From contig OZ059896.1 of assembly GCA_964057225.1 (NCBI GenBank), positions 20,456,501-20,520,500 of the forward strand: 64,000 bases of DNA, given 5' to 3'. Within the stretch, counting starts at the first letter, position 1; the number at the start of each line of letters is the position of its first letter. The stretch is from Auanema rhodensis. Lineage: Eukaryota > Nematoda > Chromadorea > Rhabditida > Rhabditidae. This document shows, piece after piece, positions 24,220-38,100 of this stretch. Under the pieces are notes generated by a model. That model worked only from the letters and a program-made list of their open reading frames with translations, had not been told where the DNA came from and made no database searches. Position numbers and translations under genes: made by a program.

Positions 24220-26325
24220 GTTTGAAAAATGATGCATTAGTGTATGTTGAGTTTCCATGTACACTCAACATTGCTTCCAAAAACATTTTGACAAAAATTT
24301 TTTCGAAAAATTTCAAAATAATTTAGCAAAAAGTAGATGTTTTTAGATTCCATTTTTCAAGGCAAAGACGATGGACAGTGTTATTCAACGAAAAAAATAA
24401 TTCTTCAGGGTGAAAATCGAGGATATAAGTGTGAACTTATATCAGTTGATATCTCGGTGCATTTTTAAGCTAGCGCAAATCTGATAACACAGATCGACGC
24501 AGCTTAAAAATCCGCATCGAATGCACAATACTACATTGAGAAACGCTTAATACAAAAATTAGTTATGATCGTTTGAAAAATGATGCATTAGTGTATGTTG
24601 AGTTTCCATGTACACTCAACATTGCTTCCAAAAACATTTTGACAAAAATTTTTTCGAAAAATTTCAAAATAATTTAGCAAAAAGTAGATGTTTTTAGATT
24701 CCTTTTTTCAAGGCAAAGACGATGAACAATGTTATTCAACGAAAAAATTTTTTCTTCAGGGTGAAAATCGAGGATATAAGTGTGAACTTATATCAGTTGA
24801 TATCTCGGTGCATTTTTAAGCTAGCGCAAATCTGATAACACAGATCGACGCAGCTTAAAAATCCGCATCGAATGCACTATACGACATTGAGAAACGCTTA
24901 ATACAAAAATTAGTTATGATCGTTTGAAAAATGATGCATTAGTGTATGTTGAGTTTCCATGTACACTCAACATTGCTTCCAAAAACATTTTGACAAAAAT
25001 TTTTTCGAAAAATTTCAAAATAATTTAGCAAAAAGTAGATGTTTTTAGATTCCATTTTTCAAGGCAAAGACGATGGACAATGTTATTCAACGAAAAAATT
25101 AATTCTCCAGGGTGAAAATCGAGGATATAAGTGTGAACTTATATCAGTTGATATCTCGGTGCATTTTCAAGCTAGCGCAAATCTGATAACACAGATCGAC
25201 GCAGCTTAAAAATGCGCATCGAATGCACTATACTACATTGAAAAACGCTTAATACAAAAATTAGTTATGATCGTTTGAAAAATGATGCATTAGTGTATGT
25301 TGAGTTTCCATGTACACTCAACATTGCTTCCAAAAACATTTTGACAAAAATTTTTTCGAAAAATTTCAAAATAATTTAGCAAAAAGTAGATGTTTTTAGA
25401 TTCCATTTTTCAAGGCAAAGACGATGGACAGTGTTATTCAACGAAAAAAATAATTCTTCAGGGTGAAAATCGAGGATATAAGTGTGAACTTATATCAGTT
25501 GATATCTCGGTGCATTTTTCAGCTAGCGCAAATCTGATAACACAGATCGACGCAGCTTAAAAATCCGCATCGAATGCACTATACTACATTGAGAAACGCT
25601 TAATACAAAAATTAGTTATGATCGTTTGAAAAATGATGCATTAGTGTATGTTGAGTTTCCATGTACACTCAACATTGCTTCCAAAAACATTTTGACAAAA
25701 ATTTTTTCGAAAAATTTCAAAATAATTTAGCAAAAAGTAGATGTTTTTAGATTCCATTTTTCAAGGCAAAGACGATGGACAATGTTATTCAACGAAAAAA
25801 TTAATTCTTCAGGGTGAAAATCGAGGATATAAGAGTGAACTTATATCAGTTGATATCTCGGTGCATTTTTAAGCTAGCGCAAATCTGATAACACAGATCG
25901 ACGCAGCTTAAAAATCCGCATCGAATGCACTATACTACATTGAGAAACGCTTAATACAAAAATTAGTTATGATCGTTTGAAAAATGATGCATTAGTGTAT
26001 GTTGAGTTTCCATGTACACTCAACATTGCTTCCAAAAACATTTTGACAAAAATTTTTTCGAAAAATTTCAAAATAATTTAGCAAAAAGTAGATGTTTTTA
26101 GATTCCATTTTTCAAGGCAAAGACGATGGACAATGTTATTCAACGAAAAAATTAATTCTTCAGGGTGAAAATCGAGGATATAAGTGTGAACTTATATCAG
26201 TTGATATCTCGGTGCATTTTTAAGCTAGCGCAAATCTGATAACACAGATCGACGCAGCTTAAAAATCCGCATCGAATGCACTATACTACATTGAGAAACG
26301 CTTAATACAAAAATTAGTTATGATC
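24220..26325. repeat. Transition zone (monomers 70-75)
   Basis: The order is p-q-(i with C186)-j-g-m. This is where p and q, the hallmarks of the central block, first appear, interleaved with the older i/j/g/m types. p is a j-like unit with the normal A248 and with A308 (gcacaata). q carries A155, T180/T181 and G313 (acgacatt). It marks the left edge of the inner block. Confidence 0.75.
24922..25272. repeat. i monomer with r marker C186
   Basis: The unit has the i markers C247, G293 and A321 but also ttctccagg (C186), otherwise seen in r units, which lack C247 and G293. It follows q, exactly where r stands in the 5-mer. A crossover or conversion tract inside the monomer, to the right of 186, would explain this. 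Confidence 0.7.
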
Positions 26326-29300
26326 GTTTGAAAAATGATGCATTAGTGTATGTTGAGTTTCCATGTACACTCAACATTGCTTCCAAAAACATTTTGACAA
26401 AAATTTTTTCGAAAAATTTCAGAATAATTTAGCAAAAAGTAGATGTTTTTAGATTCCATTTTTCAAGGCAAAGACGATGGACAGTGTTATTCAACGAAAA
26501 AAATAATTCTTCAGGGTGAAAATCGAGGATATAAGTGTGAACTTATATCAGTTGATATCTCGGTGCATTTTTAAGCTAGCGCAAATCTGATAACACAGAT
26601 CGACGCAGCTTAAAAATCCGCATCGAATGCACAATACTACATTGAGAAACGCTTAATACAAAAATTAGTTATGATCGTTTGAAAAATGATGCATTAGTGT
26701 ATGTTGAGTTTCCATGTACACTCAACATTGCTTCCAAAAACATTTTGACAAAAATTTTTTCGAAAAATTTCGAAATAATTTAGCAAAAAGTAGATGTTTT
26801 TAGATTCCTTTATTCAAGGCAAAGACGATGGACAATGTTATTCAACGAAAAAATTAATTCTTTAGGGTGAAAATCGAGGATATAAGTGTGAACTTATATC
26901 AGTTGATATCTTGGTGCATTTTTAAGCTAGCGCAAATCTGATAACACAGATCGACGCAGCTTAAAAATCCGCATCGAATGCACTATACTACATTGAGAAA
27001 CGCTTAATACAAAAATTAGTTATGATCGTTTGAAAAATGATGCATTAGTGTATGTTGAGTTTCCATGTACACTCAACATTGCTTCCAAAAACATTTTGAC
27101 AAAAATTTTTTCGAAAAATTTCAAAATAATTTAGCAAAAAGTAGATGTTTTTAGATTCCTTTTTTCAAGGCAAAGACGATGAACAATGTTATTCAACGAA
27201 AAAATTTTTTCTTCAGGGTGAAAATCGAGGATATAAGTGTGAACTTATATCAGTTGATATCTCGGTGCATTTTTAAGCTAGCGCAAATCTGATAACACAG
27301 ATCGACGCAGCTTAAAAATCCGCATCGAATGCACTATACGACATTGAGAAACGCTTAATACAAAAATTAGTTATGATCGTTTGAAAAATGATGCATTAGT
27401 GTATGTTGAGTTTCCATGTACACTCAACATTGCTTCCAAAAACATTTTGACAAAAATTTTTTCGAAAAATTTCAAAATAATTTAGCAAAAAGTAGATGTT
27501 TTTAGATTCCTTTATTCAAGGCAAAGACGATGGACAATGTTATTCAACGAAAAAATTAATTCTCCAGGGTGAAAATCGAGGATATAAGTGTGAACTTATA
27601 TCAGTTGATATCTCGGTGCATTTTTAAGCTAGCGCAAATCTGATAACACAGATCGACGCAGCTTAAAAATCCGCATCGAATGCATTATACTACATTGAGA
27701 AACGCTTAATACAAAAATTAGTTATGATCGTTTGAAAAATGATGCATTAGTGTATGTTGAGTTTCCATGTACACTCAACATTGCTTCCAAAAACATTTTG
27801 ACAAAAATTTTTTCGAAAAATTTCAAAATAATTTAGCAAAAAGTAGATGTTTTTAGATTCCTTTATTCAAGGCAAAGACGATGGACAATGTTATTCAACG
27901 AAAAAATTAATTCTTCAGGGTGAAAATCGAGGATATAAGTGTGAACTTATATCAGTTGATATCTCGGTGCATTTTTAAGCTAGCGCAAATCTGATAACAC
28001 AGATCGACGCAGCTTAAAAATCCGCATCGAATGCACTATACTACATTGAGAAACGCTTAATACAAAAATTAGTTATGATCGTTTGAAAAATGATGCATTA
28101 GTGTATGTTGAGTTTCCATGTACACTCAACATTGCTTCCAAAAACATTTTGACAAAAATTTTTTCGAAAAATTTCAAAATAATTTAGCAAAAAGTAGATG
28201 TTTTTAGATTCCATTTTTCAAGGCAAAGACGATGGACAGTGTTATTCAACGAAAAAAATAATTCTTCAGGGTGAAAATCGAGGATATAAGTGTGAACTTA
28301 TATCAGTTGATATCTCGGTGCATTTTTAAGCTAGCGCAAATCTGATAACACAGATCGACGCAGCTTAAAAATCCGCATCGAATGCACAATACTACATTGA
28401 GAAACGCTTAATACAAAAATTAGTTATGATCGTTTGAAAAATGATGCATTAGTGTATGTTGAGTTTCCATGTACACTCAACATTGCTTCCAAAAACATTT
28501 TGACAAAAATTTTTTCGAAAAATTTCGAAATAATTTAGCAAAAAGTAGATGTTTTTAGATTTTTTTATTCAAGGCAAAGACGATGGACAATGTTATTCAA
28601 CGAAAAAATTAATTCTTTAGGGTGAAAATCGAGGATATAAGTGTGAACTTATATCAGTTGATATCTTGGTGCATTTTTAAGCTAGCGCAAATCTGATAAC
28701 ACAGATCGACGCAGCTTAAAAATCCGCATCGAATGCACTATACTACATTGAGAAACGCTTAATACAAAAATTAGTTATGATCGTTTGAAAAATGATGCAT
28801 TAGTGTATGTTGAGTTTCCATGTACACTCAACATTGCTTCCAAAAACATTTTGACAAAAATTTTTTCGAAAAATTTCAAAATAATTTAGCAAAAAGTAGA
28901 TGTTTTTAGATTCCTTTTTTCAAGGCAAAGACGATGAACAATGTTATTCAACGAAAAAATTTTTTCTTCAGGGTGAAAATCGAGGATATAAGTGTGAACT
29001 TATATCAGTTGATATCTCGGTGCATTTTTAAGCTAGCGCAAATCTGATAACACAGATCGACGCAGCTTAAAAATCCGCATCGAATGCACTATACGACATT
29101 GAGAAACGCTTAATACAAAAATTAGTTATGATCGTTTGAAAAATGATGCATTAGTGTATGTTGAGTTTCCATGTACACTCAACATTGCTTCCAAAAACAT
29201 TTTGACAAAAATTTTTTCGAAAAATTTCAAAATAATTTAGCAAAGAGTAGATGTTTTTAGATTCCTTTATTCAAGGCAAAGACGATGGACAATGTTATTC

Positions 29301-29835
29301 AACGAAAAAATTAATTCTCCAGGGTGAAAATCGAGGATATAAGTGTGAACTTATATCAGTTGATATCTCGGTGCATTTTTAAGCTAGCGCAAATCTGATA
29401 ACACAGATCGACGCAGCTTAAAAATCCGCATCGAATGCACTATACTACATTGAGAAACGCTTAATACAAAAATTAGTTATGATCGTTTGAAAAATGATGC
29501 ATTAGTGTATGTTGAGTTTCCATGTACACTCAACATTGCTTCCAAAAACATTTTGACAAAAATTTTTTCGAAAAATTTCAAAATAATTTAGCAAAAAGTA
29601 GATGTTTTTAGATTCCTTTATTCAAGGCAAAGACGATGGACAATGTTATTCAACGAAAAAATTAATTCTTCAGGGTGAAAATCGAGGATATAAGTGTGAA
29701 CTTATATCAGTTGATATCTCGGTGCATTTTTAAGCTAGCGCAAATCTGATAACACAGATCGACGCAGCTTAAAAATCCGCATCGAATGCACTATACTACA
29801 TTGAGAAACGCTTAAAACAAAAATTAGTTATGATC
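26326..29835. repeat. 5-mer higher-order repeat p-h-q-r-s, two copies
   Basis: The copies are 26326-28080 and 28081-29835, 1755 bp each. p has A308, h has G96/A136/T187/T236, q has A155/T180/T181/G313, r has A136 and C186, and s has A136 only. Private changes include ttcagaataa in the first p, gcattata in the first r, ttttttattc in the second h (28561), aaagagtag in the second r and cttaaaac in the second s. Confidence 0.85.
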
Positions 29836-30888
29836 GTTTGAAAAATGATGCATTAGTGTATGTTGAGTTTCCATGTACACTCAACATTGCTTCCAAAAAC
29901 ATTTTGACAAAAATTTTTTCGAAAAATTTCAAAATAATTTAGCAAAAAGTAGATGTTTTTAGATTCCTTTATTCAAGGCAAAGACGATGGACAATGTTAT
30001 TCAACGAAAAAATTAATTCTTCAGGGTGAAAATCGAGGATATAAGTGTGAACTTATATCAGTTGATATCTTGGTGCATTTTTAAGCTAGCGCAAATCTGA
30101 TAACACAGATCGACGCAGCTTAAAAATCCGCATCGAATGCACTATACTACATTGAGAAACGCTTAATACAAAAATTAGTTATGATCGTTTGAAAAATGAT
30201 GCATTAGTGTATGTTGAGTTTCCATGTACACTCAACATTGCTTCCAAAAACATTTTGACAAAAATTTTTTCGAAAAATTTCAAAATAATTTAGCAAAAAG
30301 TAGATGTTTTTAGATTCCTTTTTTCAAGGCAAAGACGATGAACAATGTTATTCAACGAAAAAATTTTTTCTTCAGGGTGAAAATCGAGGATATAAGTGTG
30401 AACTTATATCAGTTGATATCTCGGTGCATTTTTAAGCTAGCGCAAATCTGATAACACAGATCGACGCAGCTTAAAAATCCGCATCGAATGCACTATACGA
30501 CATTGAGAAACGCTTAATACAAAAATTAGTTATGATCGTTTGAAAAATGATGCATTAGTGTATGTTGAGTTTCCATGTACACTCAACATTGCTTCCAAAA
30601 ACATTTTGACAAAAATTTTTTCGAAAAATTTCAAAATAATTTAGCAAAAAGTAGATGTTTTTAGATTCCTTTATTCAAGGCAAAGACGATGGACAATGTT
30701 ATTCAACGAAAAAATTAATTCTCCAGGGTGAAAATCGAGGATATAAGTGTGAACTTATATCAGTTGATATCTCGGTGCATTTTTAAGCTAGCGCAAATCT
30801 GATAACACAGATCGACGCAGCTTAAAAATCCGCATCGAATGCACTATACTACATTGAGAAACGCTTAATACAAAAATTAGTTATGATC
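29836..30888. repeat. Irregular trio s-q-r
   Basis: An s unit with T236 (the h marker) is followed by q and r. It can be read as a 5-mer that lost p and whose h was replaced by a unit with s left markers and an h right part. The q that follows is the normal neighbour of h, in keeping with an in-register exchange. Confidence 0.7.
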
Positions 30889-33800
30889 GTTTGAAAAATG
30901 ATGCATTAGTGTATGTTGAGTTTCCATGTACACTCAACATTGCTTCCAAAAACATTTTGACAAAAATTTTTTCGAAAAATTTCAAAATAATTTAGCAAAA
31001 AGTAGATGTTTTTAGATTCCATTTTTCAAGGCAAAGACGATGGACAGTGTTATTCAACGAAAAAAATAATTCTTCAGGGTGAAAATCGAGGATATAAGTG
31101 TGAACTTATATCAGTTGATATCTCGGTGCATTTTTAAGCTAGCGCAAATCTGATAACACAGATCGACGCAGCTTAAAAATCCGCATCGAATGCACAATAC
31201 TACATTGAGAAACGCTTAATACAAAAATTAGTTATGATCGTTTGAAAAATGATGCATTAGTGTATGTTGAGTTTCCATGTACACTCAACATTGCTTCCAA
31301 AAACATTTTGACAAAAATTTTTTCGAAAAATTTCGAAATAATTTAGCAAAAAGTAGATGTTTTTAGATTCCTTTATTCAAGGCAAAGACGATGGACAATG
31401 TTATTCAACGAAAAAATTAATTCTTTAGGGTGAAAATCGAGGATATAAGTGTGAACTTATATCAGTTGATATCTTGGTGCATTTTGAAGCTAGCGCAAAT
31501 CTGATAACACAGATCGACGCAGCTTAAAAATCCGCATCGAATGCACTATACTACATTGAGAAACGCTTAATACAAAAATTAGTTATGATCGTTTGAAAAA
31601 TGATGCATTAGTGTATGTTGAGTTTCCATGTACACTCAACATTGCTTCCAAAAACATTTTGACAAAAATTTTTTCGAAAAATTTCAAAATAATTTAGCAA
31701 AAAGTAGATGTTTTTAGATTCCTTTTTTCAAGGCAAAGACGATGAACAATGTTATTCAACGAAAAAATTTTTTCTTCAGGGTGAAAATCGAGGATATAAG
31801 TGTGAACTTATATCAGTTGATATCTCGGTGCATTTTTAAGCTAGCGCAAATCTGATAACACAGATCGACGCAGCTTAAAAATCCGCATCGAATGCACTAT
31901 ACGACATTGAGAAACGCTTAATACAAAAATTAGTTATGATCGTTTGAAAAATGATGCATTAGTGTATGTTGAGTTTCCATGTACACTCAACATTGCTTCC
32001 AAAAACATTTTGACAAAAATTTTTTCGAAAAATTTCAAAATAATTTAGCAAAAAGTAGATGTTTTTAGATTCCTTTATTCAAGGCAAAGACGATGGACAA
32101 TGTTATTCAACGAAAAAATTAATTCTCCAGGGTGAAAATCGAGGATATAAGTGTGAACTTATATCAGTTGATATCTCGGTGCATTTTTAAGCTAGCGCAA
32201 ATCTGATAACACAGATCGACGCAGCTTAAAAATCCGCATCGAATGCACTATACTACATTGAGAAACGCTTAATACAAAAATTAGTTATGATCGTTTGAAA
32301 AATGATGCATTAGTGTATGTTGAGTTTCCATGTACACTCAACATTGCTTCCAAAAACATTTTGACAAAAATTTTTTCGAAAAATTTCAAAATAATTTAGC
32401 AAAAAGTAGATGTTTTTAGATTCCTTTATTCAAGGCAAAGACGATGGACAATGTTATTCAACGAAAAAATTAATTCTTCAGGGTGAAAATCGAGGATATA
32501 AGTGTGAACTTATATCAGTTGATATCTCGGTGCATTTTTAAGCTAGCGCAAATCTGATAACACAGATCGACGCAGCTTAAAAATCCGCATCGAATGCACT
32601 ATACTACATTGAGAAACGCTTAATACAAAAATTAGTTATGATCGTTTGAAAAATGATGCATTAGTGTATGTTGAGTTTCCATGTACACTCAACATTGCTT
32701 CCAAAAACATTTTGACAAAAATTTTTTCGAAAAATTTCAAAATAATTTAGCAAAAAGTAGATGTTTTTAGATTCCATTTTTCAAGGCAAAGACGATGGAC
32801 AGTGTTATTCAACGAAAAAAATAATTCTTCAGGGTGAAAATCGAGGATATAAGTGTGAACTTATATCAGTTGATATCTCGGTGCATTTTTAAGCTAGCGC
32901 AAATCTGATAACACAGATCGACGCAGCTTAAAAATCCGCATCGAATGCACAATACTACATTGAGAAACGCTTAATACAAAAATTAGTTATGATCGTTTGA
33001 AAAATGATGCATTAGTGTATGTTGAGTTTCCATGTACACTCAACATTGCTTCCAAAAACATTTTGACAAAAATTTTTTCGAAAAATTTCGAAATAATTTA
33101 GCAAAAAGTAGATGTTTTTAGATTCCTTTATTCAAGGCAAAGACGATGGACAATGTTATTCAACGAAAAAATTAATTCTTTAGGGTGAAAATCGAGGATA
33201 TAAGTGTGAACTTATATCAGTTGATATCTTGGTGCATTTTTAAGCTAGCGCAAATCTGATAACACAGATCGACGCAGCTTAAAAATCCGCATCGAATGCA
33301 CTATACTACATTGAGAAACGCTTAATACAAAAATTAGTTATGATCGTTTGAAAAATGATGCATTAGTGTATGTTGAGTTTCCATGTACACTCAACATTGC
33401 TTCCAAAAACATTTTGACAAAAATTTTTTCGAAAAATTTCAAAATAATTTAGCAAAAAGTAGATGTTTTTAGATTCCTTTTTTCAAGGCAAAGACGATGA
33501 ACAATGTTATTCAACGAAAAAATTTTTTCTTCAGGGTGAAAATCGAGGATATAAGTGTGAACTTATATCAGTTGATATCTCGGTGCATTTTTAAGCTAGC
33601 GCAAATCTGATAACACAGATCGACGCAGCTTAAAAATCCGCATCGAATGCACTATACGACATTGAGAAACGCTTAATACAAAAATTAGTTATGATCGTTT
33701 GAAAAATGATGCATTAGTGTATGTTGAGTTTCCATGTACACTCAACATTGCTTCCAAAAACATTTTGACAAAAATTTTTTCGAAAAATTTCGAAATAATT

Positions 33801-35100
33801 TAGCAAAAAGTAGATGTTTTTAGATTCCTTTATTCAAGGCAAAGACGATGGACAATGTTATTCAACGAAAAAATTAATTCTTTAGGGTGAAAATCGAGGA
33901 TATAAGTGTGAACTTATATCAGTTGATATCTTGGTGCATTTTTAAGCTAGCGCAAATCTGATAACACAGATCGACGCAGCTTAAAAATCCGCATCGAATG
34001 CACTATACTACATTGAGAAACGCTTAATACAAAAATTAGTTATGATCGTTTGAAAAATGATGCATTAGTGTATGTTGAGTTTCCATGTACACTCAACATT
34101 GCTTCCAAAAACATTTTGACAAAAATTTTTTCGAAAAATTTCAAAATAATTTAGCAAAAAGTAGATGTTTTTAGATTCCTTTTTTCAAGGCAAAGACGAT
34201 GAACAATGTTATTCAACGAAAAAATTTTTTCTTCAGGGTGAAAATCGAGGATATAAGTGTGAACTTATATCAGTTGATATCTCGGTGCATTTTTAAGCTA
34301 GCGCAAATCTGATAACACAGATCGACGCAGCTTAAAAATCCGCATCGAATGCACTATACGACATTGAGAAACGCTTAATACAAAAATTAGTTATGATCGT
34401 TTGAAAAATGATGCATTAGTGTATGTTGAGTTTCCATGTACACTCAACATTGCTTCCAAAAACATTTTGACAAAAATTTTTTCGAAAAATTTCAAAATAA
34501 TTTAGCAAAAAGTAGATGTTTTTAGATTCCTTTATTCAAGGCAAAGACGATGGACAATGTTATTCAACGAAAAAATTAATTCTCCAGGGTGAAAATCGAG
34601 GATATAAGTGTGAACTTATATCAGTTGATATCTCGGTGCATTTTTAAGCTAGCGCAAATCTGATAACACAGATCGACGCAGCTTAAAAATCCGCATCGAA
34701 TGCACTATACTACATTGAGAAACGCTTAATACAAAAATTAGTTATGATCGTTTGAAAAATGATGCATTAGTGTATGTTGAGTTTCCATGTACACTCAACA
34801 TTGCTTCCAAAAACATTTTGACAAAAATTTTTTCGAAAAATTTCAAAATAATTTAGCAAAAAGTAGATGTTTTTAGATTCCTTTATTCAAGGCAAAGACG
34901 ATGGACAATGTTATTCAACGAAAAAATTAATTCTTCAGGGTGAAAATCGAGGATATAAGTGTGAACTTATATCAGTTGATATCTCGGTGCATTTTTAAGC
35001 TAGCGCAAATCTGATAACACAGATCGACGCAGCTTAAAAATCCGCATCGAATGCACTATACTACATTGAGAAACGCTTAATACAAAAATTAGTTATGATC
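30889..35100. repeat. 5-mer copies with an h-q duplication
   Basis: A regular p-h-q-r-s runs from 30889 to 32643. The next copy, 32644-35100, reads p-h-q-h-q-r-s, so the h-q pair is doubled (32995-33696 and 33697-34398). One h (31240) has a private cattttgaag at position 247. The right part, from 34048, also begins the 17-mer described next. Confidence 0.8.
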
Positions 35101-38100
35101 GTTTGAAAAATGATGCATTAGTGTATGTTGAGTTTCCATGTACACTCAACATTGCTTCCAAAAACATTTTGACAAAAATTTTTTCGAAAAATTTCAAAAT
35201 AATTTAGCAAAAAGTAGATGTTTTTAGATTCCATTTTTCAAGGCAAAGACGATGGACAGTGTTATTCAACGAAAAAAATAATTCTTCAGGGTGAAAATCG
35301 AGGATATAAGTGTGAACTTATATCAGTTGATATCTCGGTGCATTTTTAAGCTAGCGCAAATCTGATAACACAGATCGACGCAGCTTAAAAATCCGCATCG
35401 AATGCACAATACTACATTGAGAAACGCTTAATACAAAAATTAGTTATGATCGTTTGAAAAATGATGCATTAGTGTATGTTGAGTTTCCATGTACACTCAA
35501 CATTGCTTCCAAAAACATTTTGACAAAAATTTTTTCGAAAAATTTCGAAATAATTTAGCAAAAAGTAGATGTTTTTAGATTCCTTTATTCAAGGCAAAGA
35601 CGATGGACAATGTTATTCAACGAAAAAATTAATTCTTTAGGGTGAAAATCGAGGATATAAGTGTGAACTTATATCAGTTGATATCTTGGTGCATTTTTAA
35701 GCTAGCGCAAATCTGATAACACAGATCGACGCAGCTTAAAAATCCGCATCGAATGCACTATACTACATTGAGAAACGCTTAATACAAAAATTAGTTATGA
35801 TCGTTTGAAAAATGATGCATTAGTGTATGTTGAGTTTCCATGTACACTCAACATTGCTTCCAAAAACATTTTGACAAAAATTTTTTCGAAAAATTTCAAA
35901 ATAATTTAGCAAAAAGTAGATGTTTTTAGATTCCTTTTTTCAAGGCAAAGACGATGAACAATGTTATTCAACGAAAAAATTTTTTCTTCAGGGTGAAAAT
36001 CGAGGATATAAGTGTGAACTTATATCAGTTGATATCTCGGTGCATTTTTAAGCTAGCGCAAATCTGATAACACAGATCGACGCAGCTTAAAAATCCGCAT
36101 CGAATGCACTATACGACATTGAGAAACGCTTAATACAAAAATTAGTTATGATCGTTTGAAAAATGATGCATTAGTGTATGTTGAGTTTCCATGTACACTC
36201 AACATTGCTTCCAAAAACATTTTGACAAAAATTTTTTCGAAAAATTTCAAAATAATTTAGCAAAAAGTAGATGTTTTTAGATTCCTTTATTCAAGGCAAA
36301 GACGATGGACAATGTTATTCAACGAAAAAATTAATTCTCCAGGGTGAAAATCGAGGATATAAGTGTGAACTTATATCAGTTGATATCTCGGTGCATTTTT
36401 AAGCTAGCGCAAATCTGATAACACAGATCGACGCAGCTTAAAAATCCGCATCGAATGCACTATACTACATTAAGAAACGCTTAATACAAAAATTAGTTAT
36501 GATCGTTTGAAAAATGATGCATTAGTGTATGTTGAGTTTCCATGTACACTCAACATTGCTTCCAAAAACATTTTGACAAAAATTTTTTCGAAAAATTTCA
36601 AAATAATTTAGCAAAAAGTAGATGTTTTTAGATTCCTTTATTCAAGGCAAAGACGATGGACAATGTTATTCAACGAAAAAATTAATTCTTCAGGGTGAAA
36701 ATCGAGGATATAAGTGTGAACTTATATCAGTTGATATCTCGGTGCATTTTTAAGCTAGCGCAAATCTGATAACACAGATCGACGCAGCTTAAAAATCCGC
36801 ATCGAATGCACTATACTACATTGAGAAACGCTTAATACAAAAATTAGTTATGATCGTTTGAAAAATGATGCATTAGTGTATGTTGAGTTTCCATGTACAC
36901 TCAACATTGCTTCCAAAAACATTTTGACAAAAATTTTTTCGAAAAATTTCAAAATAATTTAGCAAAAAGTAGATGTTTTTAGATTCCTTTATTCAAGGCA
37001 AAGACGATGGACAATGTTATTCAACGAAAAAATTAATTCTTCAGGGTGAAAATCGAGGATATAAGTGTGAACTTATATCAGTTGATATCTCGGTACATTT
37101 TTAAGCTAGCGCAAATCTGATAACACAGATCGACGCAGCTTAAAAATCCGCATCGAATGCACTATACTACATTGAGAAACGCTTAATACAAAAATTAGTT
37201 ATGATCGTTTGAAAAATGATGCATTAGTGTATGTTGAGTTTCCATGTACACTCAACATTGCTTCCAAAAACATTTTGACAAAAATTTTTTCGAAAAATTT
37301 CAAAATAATTTAGCAAAAAGTAGATGTTTTTAGATTCCTTTATTCAAGGCAAAGACGATGGACAATGTTATTCAACGAAAAAATTAATTCTTCAGGGTGA
37401 AAATCGAGGATATAAGTGTGAACTTATATCAGTTGATATCTCGGTGCATTTTTAAGCTAGCGCAAATCTGATAACACAGATCGACGCAGCTTAAAAATCC
37501 GCATCGAATGCACTATACTACATTGAGAAACGCTTAATACAAAAATTAGTTATGATCGTTTGAAAAATGATGCATTAGTGTATGTTGAGTTTCCATGTAC
37601 ACTCAACATTGCTTCCAAAAACATTTTGACAAAAATTTTTTCGAAAAATTTCAAAATAATTTAGCAAAAAGTGGATGTTTTTAGATTCCATTTTTCAAGG
37701 CAAAGACGATGGACAGTGTTATTCAACGAAAAAATTAATTCTTCAGGGTGAAAATCGAGGATATAAGTGTGAACTTATATCAGTTGATATCTCGGTGCAT
37801 TTTTAAGCTAGCGCAAATCTGATAACACAGATCGACGCAGCTTAAAAATCCGCATCGAATGCACTATACTACATTGAGAAACGCTTAATACAAAAATTAG
37901 TTATGATCGTTTGAAAAATGATGCATTAGTGTATGTTGAGTTTCCATGTACACTCAACATTGCTTCCAAAAACATTTTGACAAAAATTTTTTCGAAAAAT
38001 TTCAAAATAATTTAGCAAAAAGTAGATGTTTTTAGATTCCTTTATTCAAGGCAAAGACGATGGACAATGTTATTCAACGAAAAAATTAATTCTTCAGGGT

